Source: Candidatus Bathyarchaeota archaeon
GTDB lineage: Archaea; Thermoproteota; Bathyarchaeia; Bathyarchaeales; Bathycorpusculaceae
NCBI GenBank assembly: GCA_013388895.1
Contig: JACAEK010000050.1
Coordinates: forward strand, 27,408 to 91,407
Length of the DNA stretch: 64,000 bases
Direction: 5' to 3'
The position numbers were made by a program, and so were the translations under genes. The notes beneath the pieces were generated by a model. That model worked only from the letters and a program-made list of their open reading frames with translations. It was not told where the DNA came from and ran no database searches. Of this stretch, positions 24,704 through 33,732 are shown in pieces. The stretch's first letter is position 1, and every line of letters starts with the position of its first letter.

Positions 24704-25681
24704 ATGTCAGCGAAAAACATGAAAAGGATTCTCGTGACAGGCGCCACTGGACAGATAGGCTCTGAACTAACAATGGAGCTTCGTAAAAAGGGTCACAAAG
24801 ACAGTGTCATTGCTGCTGGACACAAAAAGAAACCTAGTGACAAATTGTCGGAGTCTGGGCCTTTCGAGTATGTTGACACTACTGATAGGGAAAACATCTC
24901 AAAAGTTGTCAAGAAATATGATGTTGACACAATTTATCATTTGGCTGCTGTTCTATCTGCTATCGGCGAAGAAAATCCGCAACTTGCTTGGCACGTGAAC
25001 ATGGATGGACTATACAATGTACTTGAGGTTGCACGAGAACACAAATTAGCCAGAGTCTTCTGGCCCAGTTCAATTGCAGTTTTTGGGCTGAAAGCTTCAC
25101 GCGTTAACACACCTCAAGACTCCGTTTTGATTCCGAGAACAGTTTACGGCGTAACAAAAGTGGCTGGAGAACTTCTATGCAATTATTATCACGGTCGATT
25201 TGGTTTAGACGTGCGCAGCGTTCGCTATCCAGGAATCATAAGTAGCGAGACTCCTCCGGGAGGAGGCACCACGGACTATGCAGTGGAGATATTCTATGAA
25301 GCGATCAGGAGAAATCACTATGTCTGCTTTGTTAAAGAGGACACAGTTCTGCCAATGATGTACATGCCAGATTGCATGAAAGCAGCCATAGACCTAATGG
25401 AGGCTGATGCCTCAAAAATAAGCCATCGCACCAGCTACAACGTGAATGCAATGAGCTTTTCTGCTGGCGAATTAGCAAGAGAAATCCAAAAATATATTCC
25501 CAGCTTCAGATGCGAATACAAGCCTGACTTTAGGCAGAAGATTGCAGATTCATGGCCCATGTCAATAGATGATTTTGTAGCCAGAAAAGAGTGGGGTTGG
25601 AAACCCTCTTATGACCTGACTTCGATGACGAAAGACATGATAGAAAAACTTTCTGAACGTTTTGCCAAAAACATGGTTTAA
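24704..25681 (+). CDS. tdh: L-threonine 3-dehydrogenase, SDR (epimerase-like) type
   Basis: Oxidises L-threonine to 2-amino-3-oxobutyrate with NAD. The 325-residue protein is an extended short-chain dehydrogenase: Rossmann motif RILVTGATGQIGSEL near residue 6, YHLAAVLSAIGE, the catalytic triad with Ser in WPSSIAVFG and the YxxxK pair in YGVTKVAGE, RYPGIISSETPPGGGT, and the family end WPMSIDD. These stretches separate it from general sugar epimerases. The next gene encodes the KBL partner, 49 bp downstream, which strongly supports the threonine assignment. Confidence 0.92.
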   Translation: MSAKNMKRILVTGATGQIGSELTMELRKKGHKDSVIAAGHKKKPSDKLSESGPFEYVDTTDRENISKVVKKYDVDTIYHLAAVLSAIGEENPQLAWHVNMDGLYNVLEVAREHKLARVFWPSSIAVFGLKASRVNTPQDSVLIPRTVYGVTKVAGELLCNYYHGRFGLDVRSVRYPGIISSETPPGGGTTDYAVEIFYEAIRRNHYVCFVKEDTVLPMMYMPDCMKAAIDLMEADASKISHRTSYNVNAMSFSAGELAREIQKYIPSFRCEYKPDFRQKIADSWPMSIDDFVARKEWGWKPSYDLTSMTKDMIEKLSERFAKNMV

Positions 25682-25730
25682 GCAGAAAAGAGTTTAAGAG
25701 CGTGAACTGAAGATTAGAAAAGCGAGGTCA

Positions 25731-26930
25731 ATGGAAATGCGCGACCCAACAGCGTTCTTACGAGAAGAATATGAGGATTTGGTGAAGAACGAGCTTGACT
25801 GGAAACTTAAAATTTTACAAGGCCCAAGTACTCCATGGTGTATTGTTGATGGAAAAAAGGTTCTAATGTTCTGTTCCAACAACTATCTAGGATTGAGCAA
25901 CCATCCCAAACTGAAAGAAGCAGCAATAAAAGCTGTTCAAACTCACGGCGCAGGTTCGGGTTCTGTCCGTCCGATTGCCGGAAACATGGATATACATATA
26001 GAACTTGAAAAACGTTTGGCAAAATTTAAACACGCAGAGGCTTCGCTTGTTTATCAAACAGGTTTCGCGGCTAATGCAGGTCTGATCTCTCAATTAGCCA
26101 GTAAAGGCGACTTGATCATAAGCGACGAGCTTAATCACGGTAGCATAATCGACGGGGTTAGGTTGTCACATGCGGAAAGAGCAGTTTACAAACACTCTAA
26201 CGTGCAAGATTTGCAACGAGTTTTAGAAGAAACAGAGAAGCACCAACCGCCATACATGCGAATTCTCATAATAACAGACGGTGTCTTTTCCATGGACGGC
26301 GACATAGCACCCCTCGATGAAATTGCTGAACTAGGCGCCGAAAATGGTGCTATGGTTTATGTAGATGACGCTCACGGCGAAGGCGTTTTAGGCGAGAGTG
26401 GAAGAGGTATAGTCTCACACTTTAAACTTGGTCGTGACAAAGTGCACGTGGAAATGGGCACATTCTCTAAAGCTTTCGGCGTGGTAGGTGGGCACATTTC
26501 AGGTTCCAAAGACTTAGTTAACTTTGCTTATAACAAGTCGCGGACGTGGCTTCTCAGCGGGTCGCATCCACCAGCGGTTGCGGCAGCATGTATAGCAGCC
26601 ATTGACGTTTTAGAAAATGAACCACAACATGTACAGCGACTTTGGGAAAACACTAGATATTTCAAACAAGCCATGAAAGACTTGGGCTTCGACATAGGCA
26701 ACAGTCAGACCCCGATAACTCCAGTTATTGTTGGTGAAAGCGGCGTCGCAAAGAAACTAAGCACACGGCTTTTCGAAGAAGGGGTCTTTGCTTTACCAAT
26801 TGTTTATCCGATGGTGGCTCGAGACAAAGCCCGAATAAGAACTATAATGAATGCTGCTTTAACACAGGAAGACTTAGACTTCGCCATAGGCACTTTCGAA
26901 AAAATCGGAAAAGAAATGCACATAATTTAG
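25731..26930 (+). CDS. kbl: Glycine C-acetyltransferase (2-amino-3-ketobutyrate CoA ligase)
   Basis: A PLP enzyme of the alpha-oxoamine synthase family, 399 residues, that cleaves 2-amino-3-oxobutyrate with CoA to glycine and acetyl-CoA. Seen are FCSNNYLGLSNHP, AGSGSVRPIAGNMDIH, DELNHGSIIDG, DDAHGEGVLGESGRG, the PLP lysine in GTFSKAFGVVGGH near residue 246, and SGSHPPAVAAA. With tdh it forms the two-step threonine degradation route, likely feeding acetyl-CoA and glycine to this anaerobe. The possible early ATG 25731 begins MEMRDPTAFL. Confidence 0.95.
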   Translation: MEMRDPTAFLREEYEDLVKNELDWKLKILQGPSTPWCIVDGKKVLMFCSNNYLGLSNHPKLKEAAIKAVQTHGAGSGSVRPIAGNMDIHIELEKRLAKFKHAEASLVYQTGFAANAGLISQLASKGDLIISDELNHGSIIDGVRLSHAERAVYKHSNVQDLQRVLEETEKHQPPYMRILIITDGVFSMDGDIAPLDEIAELGAENGAMVYVDDAHGEGVLGESGRGIVSHFKLGRDKVHVEMGTFSKAFGVVGGHISGSKDLVNFAYNKSRTWLLSGSHPPAVAAACIAAIDVLENEPQHVQRLWENTRYFKQAMKDLGFDIGNSQTPITPVIVGESGVAKKLSTRLFEEGVFALPIVYPMVARDKARIRTIMNAALTQEDLDFAIGTFEKIGKEMHII

Positions 26931-27019
26931 CGTTCTCTTTGCAATAACGGATAAATTGTGTTGAATTCCAGATTTTATTTCTTCTGAACGAGCAGCGAAA
27001 CGTTCAACAAGCACTTAAG

Positions 27020-27349
27020 CTATCGTATGGCGCCACGTTCAGCTATATCTTTCCCTGCTTTCCCTATAGCCTCGTAGGCAAGACCTTTCTTGCCCTCTGC
27101 CTTAGTCACAGCGTCCCTTAGTTTCGCAGCGTCAATGGGACAATTTTTGGAAACTTGGTGAATGAATTTTCTCAATTCGTCCGAATTAAAATGGCAGCTC
27201 AGTGTCAGTTCTTCGATGATTTCTTTTGAAGTTTTCGTGTCTCCGTAGCAGCTTTCGCTTAGTTCTTCCATTGCATACTGCAAGAATTTCGGCTCAATAT
27301 TACATTTTGAGCTTAATTGTTCCGCCCATTTTGAACTCAAATAGCTCAC
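27020..27349 (-). CDS. Uncharacterised cysteine-containing protein downstream of AOR3
   Basis: The 109-residue protein is not recognised. It is helical and carries four widely spaced cysteines (in SKCNIE, SCYGDT, LSCHFN and KNCPID). Two similar helical units seem present: EELSESCYGDTKTSKEI and EELTLSCHFNSDELRKF, then QVSKNCPIDAAKLRD. It starts 32 bp downstream of the AOR3 gene on the same strand, so it may be the third gene of the ferredoxin-AOR operon. A role in enzyme assembly or as a small subunit is a guess from position. Confidence 0.5.
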   Translation of the reverse strand: MSYLSSKWAEQLSSKCNIEPKFLQYAMEELSESCYGDTKTSKEIIEELTLSCHFNSDELRKFIHQVSKNCPIDAAKLRDAVTKAEGKKGLAYEAIGKAGKDIAERGAIR

Positions 27350-27380
27350 TTCCCAGGTAGATAAGTTTAATGATTTTATG

Positions 27381-29270
27381 TTATTTAAGCATTGACTTCG
27401 AAATGCAGGATTTTTTCAAAACCTTGTCAATGTCTTCGAGTCCGAGTTTTTCGAGTGTTTTTGTTTTTGGAATACCATTTTCATCCCATCCTACCGCATT
27501 ATAGTATCTCCTCTTGTCTTCTTCCACTTGCATTTTATCAACAGTTTTTCCCTTGTATGGACCAGAAGGCAAAGGTTCATAGAATCTTGGCGGATTTTCA
27601 TCGTGGGTCTTTGGTTTCCATTTTATGTCTGGTCCGCCTAAGAGCAGCAATGCTCTCTGTATTTGCAGTATTCGAAACGCTTTGATTTTGTACCATTCTT
27701 TTTGTGTTAATTCTATGCCAGTTACTGCCTTGTAAAAGTCAAATTTAACTTTGCGTGGCACTCCGAAAACATTGAAGTTGCAGTGTACTCCAGAATCGTT
27801 GAAAATCTCACTAAGCTCGCTTCCCGATCCATCAAGCGGCAACCCAGCCGTGGATGTGTGGTCTCCTCCTTGGACTGAGCACGCATAAGAGATTGATTCT
27901 GGATAGTCTTTTCCGCTGCGGATTCCATGGGCACCAATACTTATGCCCTTAGACTGAACAGCATATTTTAGCACATCTGTCTTTTTCTTTTCTCCGATTT
28001 TCAATGCTGCCCTATATGTTCCTTCCGCTAATAAGTCACCTATGCCTTCTCTATAAGCGATTTTTTTTGCTAAAGCGGCGAAGGCTTCCACGTCGCCCCA
28101 TTTTGGTTCAATTCCATCCAAATCCTTTTTAGTCAATATTCCTCTCTGGAAAAGCTCAGCGGCAAAGCCCATTACGTTTCCTGTTTGTATGCCGCAGAGT
28201 CCTAAGTCATCGGCGAGGGATGAGAGAAACACGTTTTCTTCTGGAGTGAATAGTCCCAGGTTTGGTCCCAAGTAGGCTTGCATTTCATAATCTGGATTGT
28301 CAGTTATTGCTCCTTTGAACCTTCCAGTCTTAATCATGGCTACTTTTAAGCAGCAGGTTGGACAGCCAAAATCACTCCAAGACTGTTTTATCCACACTCT
28401 ATTCTCGAATTGGTCAACGCCGAAACTTTTTTCGTTGTGCCACTCATCCTGCCAATTCCGAACTGGTTCAGAGCTTGTTTCTGCTCCAACCTCGTAGCCG
28501 CCTGAGCCTGTACCCCACCGTCTCCATAATACATTTTCATATATGTTGTCATTCACCACTTTGATTAGTCGTTTTACCTCTTTGATGTTTGCCGCTTTTG
28601 GCAATGGTCCAGTGCCTTTAACTGCTATCGCCTTTAGCTTTTTAGAACCCATGACTGCGCCATAGCCACCATAACCCGCTGCATGTGTCCATTTTGCTGC
28701 AACCACCGCTGTGCGCACTTTATTCTCTCCAGCTGGACCAACATATAGAAATGAGGGTTCTTTCAACTGGCCAAATTTGGGATAGCGCTTTCTCAGAAGT
28801 TCTCTACATTCTCTTCCAAGTGTTGCCATTGTCTGTTTTGCGTCTTTTCCCCAAATATGACTAGCATCTCTGATGTCCACGTCGGAATCCTTGATGAAAA
28901 GGTAAACAGGCTTATTTGATTCACCAGTTACAATAATACCATCATAACAAGCACATCGCAGCTCAACGCCAAACTCTCCAGCTACAGTTGAGCCTATGAC
29001 ACCATTGCTTTGTGGTGACTTGCCTGAAACGCAAATTCTTCCACCGGGATAATACCCCGTCAATGGACCAGTTAAGAACAGAAGTATATTTTCTGATTTT
29101 AAGGGGTCTATTTTTTCCCATTTTTTGCCAAGTCTGTCCCAAAGAATTTTTGTTGCTAAACCTCTGCCTCCTATGTAATCTTTCAGAATATTGTCTCCGA
29201 TTTTTATGTCTTTAATCGCTTGTGTTGAGAGGTTAACTTCGAGAATTTTTCCGGCATATCCTTTAATCAT
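27381..29270 (-). CDS. Aldehyde:ferredoxin oxidoreductase family protein 3
   Basis: The 629-residue protein has all AOR domains: KGYAGKILEVNLS, YIGGRGLATKILWDRL, FLTGPLTGYYPGGRICVSG, AAGYGGYGAVMGSKKLKA, and GWDENGIPKTKTLEKLGL at the C-terminus. The cluster-binding segment near residue 303 reads FGCPTCCLKVAM: the first two Cys of C-x2-C-x3-C are present, but the third position is Val and an extra Cys directly follows the second. A later Cys lies in GVHCNFNVFG. Its ATG overlaps the stop of the four-cluster ferredoxin gene, so the two proteins probably form one enzyme. The substrate is unknown. Confidence 0.88.
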   Translation of the reverse strand: MIKGYAGKILEVNLSTQAIKDIKIGDNILKDYIGGRGLATKILWDRLGKKWEKIDPLKSENILLFLTGPLTGYYPGGRICVSGKSPQSNGVIGSTVAGEFGVELRCACYDGIIVTGESNKPVYLFIKDSDVDIRDASHIWGKDAKQTMATLGRECRELLRKRYPKFGQLKEPSFLYVGPAGENKVRTAVVAAKWTHAAGYGGYGAVMGSKKLKAIAVKGTGPLPKAANIKEVKRLIKVVNDNIYENVLWRRWGTGSGGYEVGAETSSEPVRNWQDEWHNEKSFGVDQFENRVWIKQSWSDFGCPTCCLKVAMIKTGRFKGAITDNPDYEMQAYLGPNLGLFTPEENVFLSSLADDLGLCGIQTGNVMGFAAELFQRGILTKKDLDGIEPKWGDVEAFAALAKKIAYREGIGDLLAEGTYRAALKIGEKKKTDVLKYAVQSKGISIGAHGIRSGKDYPESISYACSVQGGDHTSTAGLPLDGSGSELSEIFNDSGVHCNFNVFGVPRKVKFDFYKAVTGIELTQKEWYKIKAFRILQIQRALLLLGGPDIKWKPKTHDENPPRFYEPLPSGPYKGKTVDKMQVEEDKRRYYNAVGWDENGIPKTKTLEKLGLEDIDKVLKKSCISKSMLK

Positions 29271-29794
29271 ATGTAATCCTCCGCTTGTTCACCATACATT
29301 TTAATCGCCAGATCTTTTGCTATTTGCTCTGGCGTTCGTGCATAAAGCTCGTATGGACGTGCCCTTCTGTGAACAGTAGTTAGCACATTCCAGCCGCCTT
29401 CTTGGCAGACCTTCACACACTGAGGGCTGCCATTGCACAAATCACAAATTACAATATGATTTTTCGCAGGGTGCATGTGGGGAACTCTGCCTGGACAAGC
29501 TTCTATGCATTTTCCACAGGCAATACACGCCTTTGTTTTTACCAGAACAGCGCCAGTTTTTTTGCTTATTGATAAGGCGTCTACTGGGCATGCCTTTACA
29601 CATGGATAGTTCTTGCATTGAGTGCAAAAGTGCGGGAAATCTGCTCCTGGAACTGGCATGAAGACTCTTATTCTTGAGGCTTCTGGCCATATGCGATTTT
29701 CGTGATATAATGAACATGCTATTTCGCATTTTCTGCATCCGCTGCATTTGATTAAGTCTCTTGCTATCCAAATAGGTTCTTTTTTTGTCGTCAA
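29267..29794 (-). CDS. Four-cluster [4Fe-4S] ferredoxin subunit partnered with AOR3
   Basis: The 175-residue protein carries four cysteine groups: CSGCRKCEIAC, CTQCKNYPCVKACP, CIACGKCIEACP and CDLCNGSPQCVKVC. This is the pattern of DmsB/HycB-like electron-transfer subunits that hold four cubane clusters. The position, immediately before AOR3 with an overlapping ATGA junction, implies that it carries electrons from the tungsten site to an external acceptor. Some bacterial and archaeal AORs are known to have such polyferredoxin subunits. No signal peptide is visible, so it is cytoplasmic. Confidence 0.88.
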   Translation of the reverse strand: MTTKKEPIWIARDLIKCSGCRKCEIACSLYHENRIWPEASRIRVFMPVPGADFPHFCTQCKNYPCVKACPVDALSISKKTGAVLVKTKACIACGKCIEACPGRVPHMHPAKNHIVICDLCNGSPQCVKVCQEGGWNVLTTVHRRARPYELYARTPEQIAKDLAIKMYGEQAEDYI

Positions 29795-29931
29795 TTTCTA
29801 GTCTTTCCCAAAAGGTTAGAAGAATGTCTGTGAATTTGCATCGATTTAAATGTGACGCTTGCGTGCATTGCTATGGTAAGCTCTTTAAGTTTGATGTTTT
29901 CTAATGGAATGGAAAGGAGAAGCTTTCTAGT

Positions 29932-30576
29932 TTGGAGTTTTCAGAAATCCTTCGACAAATGTTTGCTTGGATGGAAAATTTGGCGCTTCAGTATGGATAT
30001 TTTGGAGTTTTCTTAATCGGTTTCGTTGGAGCAATATCAATTTTCTTTCCCATTCCCTACACAGTTATTATTTTTACGCTGGGAGGGGTTGAAGGTTTTG
30101 AGCCTTTGCTTATTGCCGTTGCAGCCGGCTTAGGCTCAGCTATTGGAGAATTCTCTGGATACCTGCTTGGTGTGGGTGGAAGGAAAGTCATTAATGAAAG
30201 ATATGAGAAGAGAATGGACTTGTTAGTGAGGCTTTTTAATAGGTTTGGTCCAATCGTGATTTTTCTCTTTGCTTTAACACCACTGCCAGATGATTTGCTG
30301 TTTATTCCACTGGGAGTTATGCGTTATAATCTTATTAGAACCTTTATTCCAGCATTGATTGGAAAATTCTGCATGAATCTCATTGTCGCATACAGTGGTC
30401 GCTTCTCAATACAGATTATTCGAGATATTTTTGGTGTTGAAAACGATTGGATATCTGCGTTGATTGGGATGGTTCTTGCAATAATTTTGTTAATCATAGT
30501 ATTTGTAATAATGTTTAAAGTAAACTGGGAAAAATATCTTGATAAATATGTTAACGAAAAAAGTAGTGGCGAATAA
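29932..30576 (+). CDS. VTT/DedA-like membrane protein
   Basis: The 214-residue membrane protein has about five hydrophobic segments. It contains the SNARE-associated/VTT core: YFGVFLIGFVGAISIFFPIP, AAGLGSAIGEFSGYLLG, FNRFGPIVIFLFALTPLPDD and LGVMRYNLIRTFIPALIGK. The acidic and GxxxP motifs resemble DedA/TMEM41-type proteins, some of which are lipid scramblases or flippases. Archaeal members have no tested function. TTG 29932 is used as start. Its TAA lies 2 bp before the EndoQ start, so both are in one operon. Confidence 0.8.
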   Translation: MEFSEILRQMFAWMENLALQYGYFGVFLIGFVGAISIFFPIPYTVIIFTLGGVEGFEPLLIAVAAGLGSAIGEFSGYLLGVGGRKVINERYEKRMDLLVRLFNRFGPIVIFLFALTPLPDDLLFIPLGVMRYNLIRTFIPALIGKFCMNLIVAYSGRFSIQIIRDIFGVENDWISALIGMVLAIILLIIVFVIMFKVNWEKYLDKYVNEKSSGE

Positions 30577-30578
30577 AA

Positions 30579-31865
30579 TTGAGAGTCATAGCTGATTTGC
30601 ATATTCACAGTCGTTATAGCCGTGCTACAAGCCAAAAAATGTGCATCGAAGAAATAGCTCGTTTTGCAAGTATTAAGGGCTTGAATCTTGTAGGCACTGG
30701 AGATTTTACTCATCCTAAATGGCTTAAAGAACTGCGGGAAACCTTAGTGCCTGCCTCTGGTGCCGGCTTGCATGAAGTTGCAGGGGTCCAGAGAGCGCCT
30801 GTGTATTTTATGATGACAACAGAGGTGTGCACTGTATTCACCTTCAAAAACGATGTTAAAAAGATTCATCACGTTATTCTAACGCCCAATATAGAAACAG
30901 CCCTCCAAATCAACGACAGATTAGCAAACTACGGTAACTTGGAAGCTGATGGTAGACCAACGTTAGATATGAATGCTCCACAATTGGTCGAAGAAATCAT
31001 GGAAATTTCAGATGAAAACATGGTTTTTCCAGCTCATGCTTGGACGCCGTGGTTCAGCATTTTCGGTGCATACAGTGGTTTCAACAACGTAGAAGACTGT
31101 TATCAAGACATGACGAAACACATTCGCGCGTTAGAAACAGGATTATCTTCGGATCCTCCCATGAATTGGCGCCTAAGCAAACTTGACAATTACACTTTGG
31201 TGTCGAATAGTGATAGTCATAGTTTTTGGCCTTGGCGTATCGGTAGAGAAGCTAACGTTTTCGAGCTCGACAGACCAAGTTACCGCGAAATTGTGGATGC
31301 AATTCGTTTTAGAGACAAAAGAAAATTCAAATTTACTATTGAGACAGACCCTGCCTACGGAAAGTATCACTGGTCTGGTCATAGAAATTGTCATGTATCG
31401 TTTTCTCCACAGGAGGCGATAAAATTTGGAAACATCTGTCCAGTTTGTCGTAGAAATCTTACTAGAGGCGTTGAGCAACGTGTAGAAGAGTTGGCTGACC
31501 GCCCAGCAAATTTCAAGTCTGACGGCGCTATAGGTTTCATGCATCTGCTTCCGCTTTCCGAGATAATAGCAACCGTGTTGAACGTTGATTCCCCGTCAAG
31601 TCAGAATGTGTGGAGTATCTACAACCTGCTAATTGAGAAATTTGGTAACGAGTATACTGTTTTCATAGACGCTTCTGAGGACACATTACGCAGAGCAGTA
31701 GACGAAAAGATTGCTCAAGCAATAATTAGGGTCAGAGAAAGACGCGTCAAAGTGATGCCTGGATATGATGGCGTCTACGGGCAAATCAAAATTTTTGACG
31801 AGTCGCACACAGAGAAGGCTCCCTCGCAAAGAGTTCAACAGATGAATCTTGCAGATTTTATATAG
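30579..31865 (+). CDS. Endonuclease Q (PHP-domain deaminated-DNA endonuclease)
   Basis: EndoQ cuts DNA 5' of deaminated bases (uracil, hypoxanthine, xanthine). The 428-residue protein begins with a PHP metal site, DLHIHSRYS (residues 5-13), then GTGDFTHPKW, MMTTEVCTVFT, HHVILTP, FPAHAWTPWF and SNSDSHSFWPWRIG, all carrying metal-binding His, Asp and Glu residues. The C-terminal zinc element shows RNCHVSF and ICPVCRRN. These features, and the AGxHEVAGVQRAPVYF-like region, match the former TIGR00375 family. TTG 30579 is the start. In many archaea EndoQ acts beside EndoV and UDG. Confidence 0.92.
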   Translation: MRVIADLHIHSRYSRATSQKMCIEEIARFASIKGLNLVGTGDFTHPKWLKELRETLVPASGAGLHEVAGVQRAPVYFMMTTEVCTVFTFKNDVKKIHHVILTPNIETALQINDRLANYGNLEADGRPTLDMNAPQLVEEIMEISDENMVFPAHAWTPWFSIFGAYSGFNNVEDCYQDMTKHIRALETGLSSDPPMNWRLSKLDNYTLVSNSDSHSFWPWRIGREANVFELDRPSYREIVDAIRFRDKRKFKFTIETDPAYGKYHWSGHRNCHVSFSPQEAIKFGNICPVCRRNLTRGVEQRVEELADRPANFKSDGAIGFMHLLPLSEIIATVLNVDSPSSQNVWSIYNLLIEKFGNEYTVFIDASEDTLRRAVDEKIAQAIIRVRERRVKVMPGYDGVYGQIKIFDESHTEKAPSQRVQQMNLADFI

Positions 31866-31934
31866 CCGTTTTTTCATGGTCTTTAACTGTCTACGCGTTA
31901 AGCGGGTGTACGACAAGACTTATTAAGTCGTAAT

Positions 31935-32300
31935 ATGCCAGATATATTTGGGCTTGACAAAATGGAAAATCTAACTGAGCAGATGGGCAGGAAAGAGAAT
32001 AAGATTTCGAGGATTATTGATAAGGTTCTGAATCAGGTTTTTGGTGAAGAAGCTACGCGTTTGATTTACAGGCATTTGGAGAATAATTATGCAGTTAAGC
32101 GTGATGAGATTGCTGAGAAGATTGATGTGTTTGCTGCGGGTTTGGAGGAGTTTTTGAGGTCTGGAGCGTACGTTGTTGAACGCAAGATTCTGGAGGACAT
32201 ATACTCTAGTTATGGCTTACTGCGCAGATTAGAATTGGAGAGAACGCAGGAAGAATGCGACTTCGCCAGCCAAGTTAAACTGCTCATGCGAAGGGCATAA
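31935..32300 (+). CDS. Small helical protein, possibly NitrOD5/DUF3227-like
   Basis: The 121-residue protein has no membrane segment and no cysteine other than one near the end. The core FGEEATRLIYRHLENNYAVKRDEIAEKIDVFAAGLEEFL, followed by GAYVVERKILEDIYSSYGL, has the helix pattern I associate with the thaumarchaeal NitrOD5/DUF3227 domain, where a histidine-containing helix precedes a short helix-turn. The match is from memory and tentative; function is unknown. M at 31935 or at 31962 may be the start. Monocistronic, after EndoQ. Confidence 0.5.
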   Translation: MPDIFGLDKMENLTEQMGRKENKISRIIDKVLNQVFGEEATRLIYRHLENNYAVKRDEIAEKIDVFAAGLEEFLRSGAYVVERKILEDIYSSYGLLRRLELERTQEECDFASQVKLLMRRA

Positions 32301-32535
32301 ACCGCAAGCCCAATTTGTCCATTTTTTTATTCTAATGCTCTTCCGCTCTGCTGAGCCTAGAGACTCCCCTTTAATAAAGATTCTATTGTAGTTTTGATTT
32401 GTCAAATCCATGTTCCGGTTGTGTGTCTGTAGTTAGCCTCTTCTTATGTGAAGAGTTCTTTGTTCTATAGTTGTTTTACAGAAGTTTTCTTCAGAATGCA
32501 TAAAGCGTACAACTGCTTAATATTTTTGAGGAGAG

Positions 32536-32988
32536 ATGGCGAAGGAGAGAATCATGAGAAAGCATGTCTTATTGTTTGGTTCAGTGACTATGTTAATTCT
32601 CGTTAGTTTTTCTGTTGTAACCTTAGGCAACAAAGCCCTGACTTGTTTGGCATGTGAAGCTGAAGGTGGTGTTGTCGATAAAATGCCATGCGAATCGTTC
32701 AAGGTAAAGATTATCTTCAAAAACACTGGAAAGACCGAGGGCAAATGGTCTGTTAACATAGCCTTTGAAGGCGAAGCTTGGATCTGGAGCGGAACACCAC
32801 AGACTCTAACACTCAAGCCCAGTAAAGCAAAGACGCTAACATGGAACGGCACTGTTCCATGCGATGCGCAAGTTGATTCAGTTGCAAGACTCATAGTCTA
32901 CTACAACGATTCCTTCAACGCAATAGACTGGTGGATACACGTGACTTCAGGCGCAGAACTAACAATAACATCCAGCACAGTAGACTGA
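32536..32988 (+). CDS. Secreted or membrane-anchored protein of unknown function
   Basis: The 150-residue protein has a short basic start and one hydrophobic segment (HVLLFGSVTMLILVSFSVV, residues 9-27), followed by a mature part with pairs of cysteines (LTCLACEAEGG, MPCESF, VPCDAQ). The remaining text (FKVKIIFKNTGKTEGKW, LKPSKAKTLTWNGTVP, RLIVYYND) reads like a CARDB-type seven-stranded sandwich, often found in archaeal surface proteins. Two disulphides are possible. ATG 32536 or ATG 32554 could be the start. The preceding 235 bp (32301-32535) contain no gene that I can see. Confidence 0.55.
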   Translation: MAKERIMRKHVLLFGSVTMLILVSFSVVTLGNKALTCLACEAEGGVVDKMPCESFKVKIIFKNTGKTEGKWSVNIAFEGEAWIWSGTPQTLTLKPSKAKTLTWNGTVPCDAQVDSVARLIVYYNDSFNAIDWWIHVTSGAELTITSSTVD

Positions 32989-33019
32989 AGAAAACAGCCT
33001 TACTCTATGGAAAATGTTT

Positions 33020-33616
33020 TCACTTAACGAGAGATTTCAACAGTTTCCTTAGTTTCTTCTTTATCTCTTGCAGTCTAACGAATTCTTCTTCGGACATGGA
33101 TATTGTCTCTGCATACTCTGTTGCTTCAATTTTTGTTATGAAGTCAAGATCTTCCATATTAGACAGTTTATCTTCATATTCTGATAAGCCGCAACATTGG
33201 TTTAGTTCAGTTCTTAAGTCGACAAGTTGATCAAGATTACTTTCGTCATATTTGACGTTGAATCCCAGTTTTTTTAATGCGTCCAGTATCTCCGCTTCTC
33301 GTTGCTTGGCTAGTTTTCGATTTTTGGGAGTTCGTGTGGATGTTTTTCCAACACTAAGATTGAAAGTTTCCGCGGTTGTTCTGTAATAGCTCTCAATAAG
33401 GTGACCTAACCGTTCCTCGCGTACTACTTCAACTAAATCTCCTTTTTGGAGTTTTTTTATGTGGTGATAGACTGCTTGTGGAGACAAGTCTAGTTGTTCT
33501 GCTATTTGGCTGACTGTCATTTCTTTGACTCGTAAGAGAAATACAATCTTTCGTCTTGTTTCATCAGCTAACAGCTGAAATGCTTCTGGATCAGTGATGG
33601 TTTTTATGGTTTTCAT
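33020..33616 (-). CDS. ArsR-type winged-helix transcriptional regulator
   Basis: The 198-residue protein has an N-terminal ArsR-like winged helix: FQLLADETRRKIVFLLRVKE, then MTVSQIAEQLDLSPQAVYHH (helix-turn-helix, about residues 33-52) and KLQKGDLVEVVREERLG (wing). There is no metal-binding CxC motif in the recognition helix, so it is not a classical metalloregulator. The C-terminal half (residues 100-198) is helical and lysine-rich and may form a dimerisation or ligand domain. It is divergent from a small gene starting at 33733 and may control it and itself. Confidence 0.82.
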   Translation of the reverse strand: MKTIKTITDPEAFQLLADETRRKIVFLLRVKEMTVSQIAEQLDLSPQAVYHHIKKLQKGDLVEVVREERLGHLIESYYRTTAETFNLSVGKTSTRTPKNRKLAKQREAEILDALKKLGFNVKYDESNLDQLVDLRTELNQCCGLSEYEDKLSNMEDLDFITKIEATEYAETISMSEEEFVRLQEIKKKLRKLLKSLVK

Positions 33617-33645
33617 GTTTGCCTACCAATAAAGTAAGTGTTTTA

Positions 33646-33698
33646 CTCAGTATAAAAATGTTTTGTTTATTAAAACGCAAACTTTATAAGCAACTGAG
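33646..33698. promoter_or_regulatory. Divergent promoter region with inverted repeats
   Basis: Between the ArsR-type gene and the small gene lie CTCAGT (33646-33651) and its reverse complement ACTGAG (33693-33698), and between them GTTTT-7 bp-AAAAC (33660-33676). CTTTATAAG at 33682-33690 is a TATA box for the rightward gene. Such symmetric sites could be operators of the adjacent regulator. Confidence 0.35.
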
Positions 33699-33732
33699 AT
33701 ATAAGTATTAAAATGAGGATTTGAATATAAAA

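Noticed and set aside
31899..31930. Hairpin ACGAC...GTCGT after EndoQ as a terminator or riboswitch
   Set aside because: The stem is only five base pairs with a 12-base loop and no T-run; it is likely chance.
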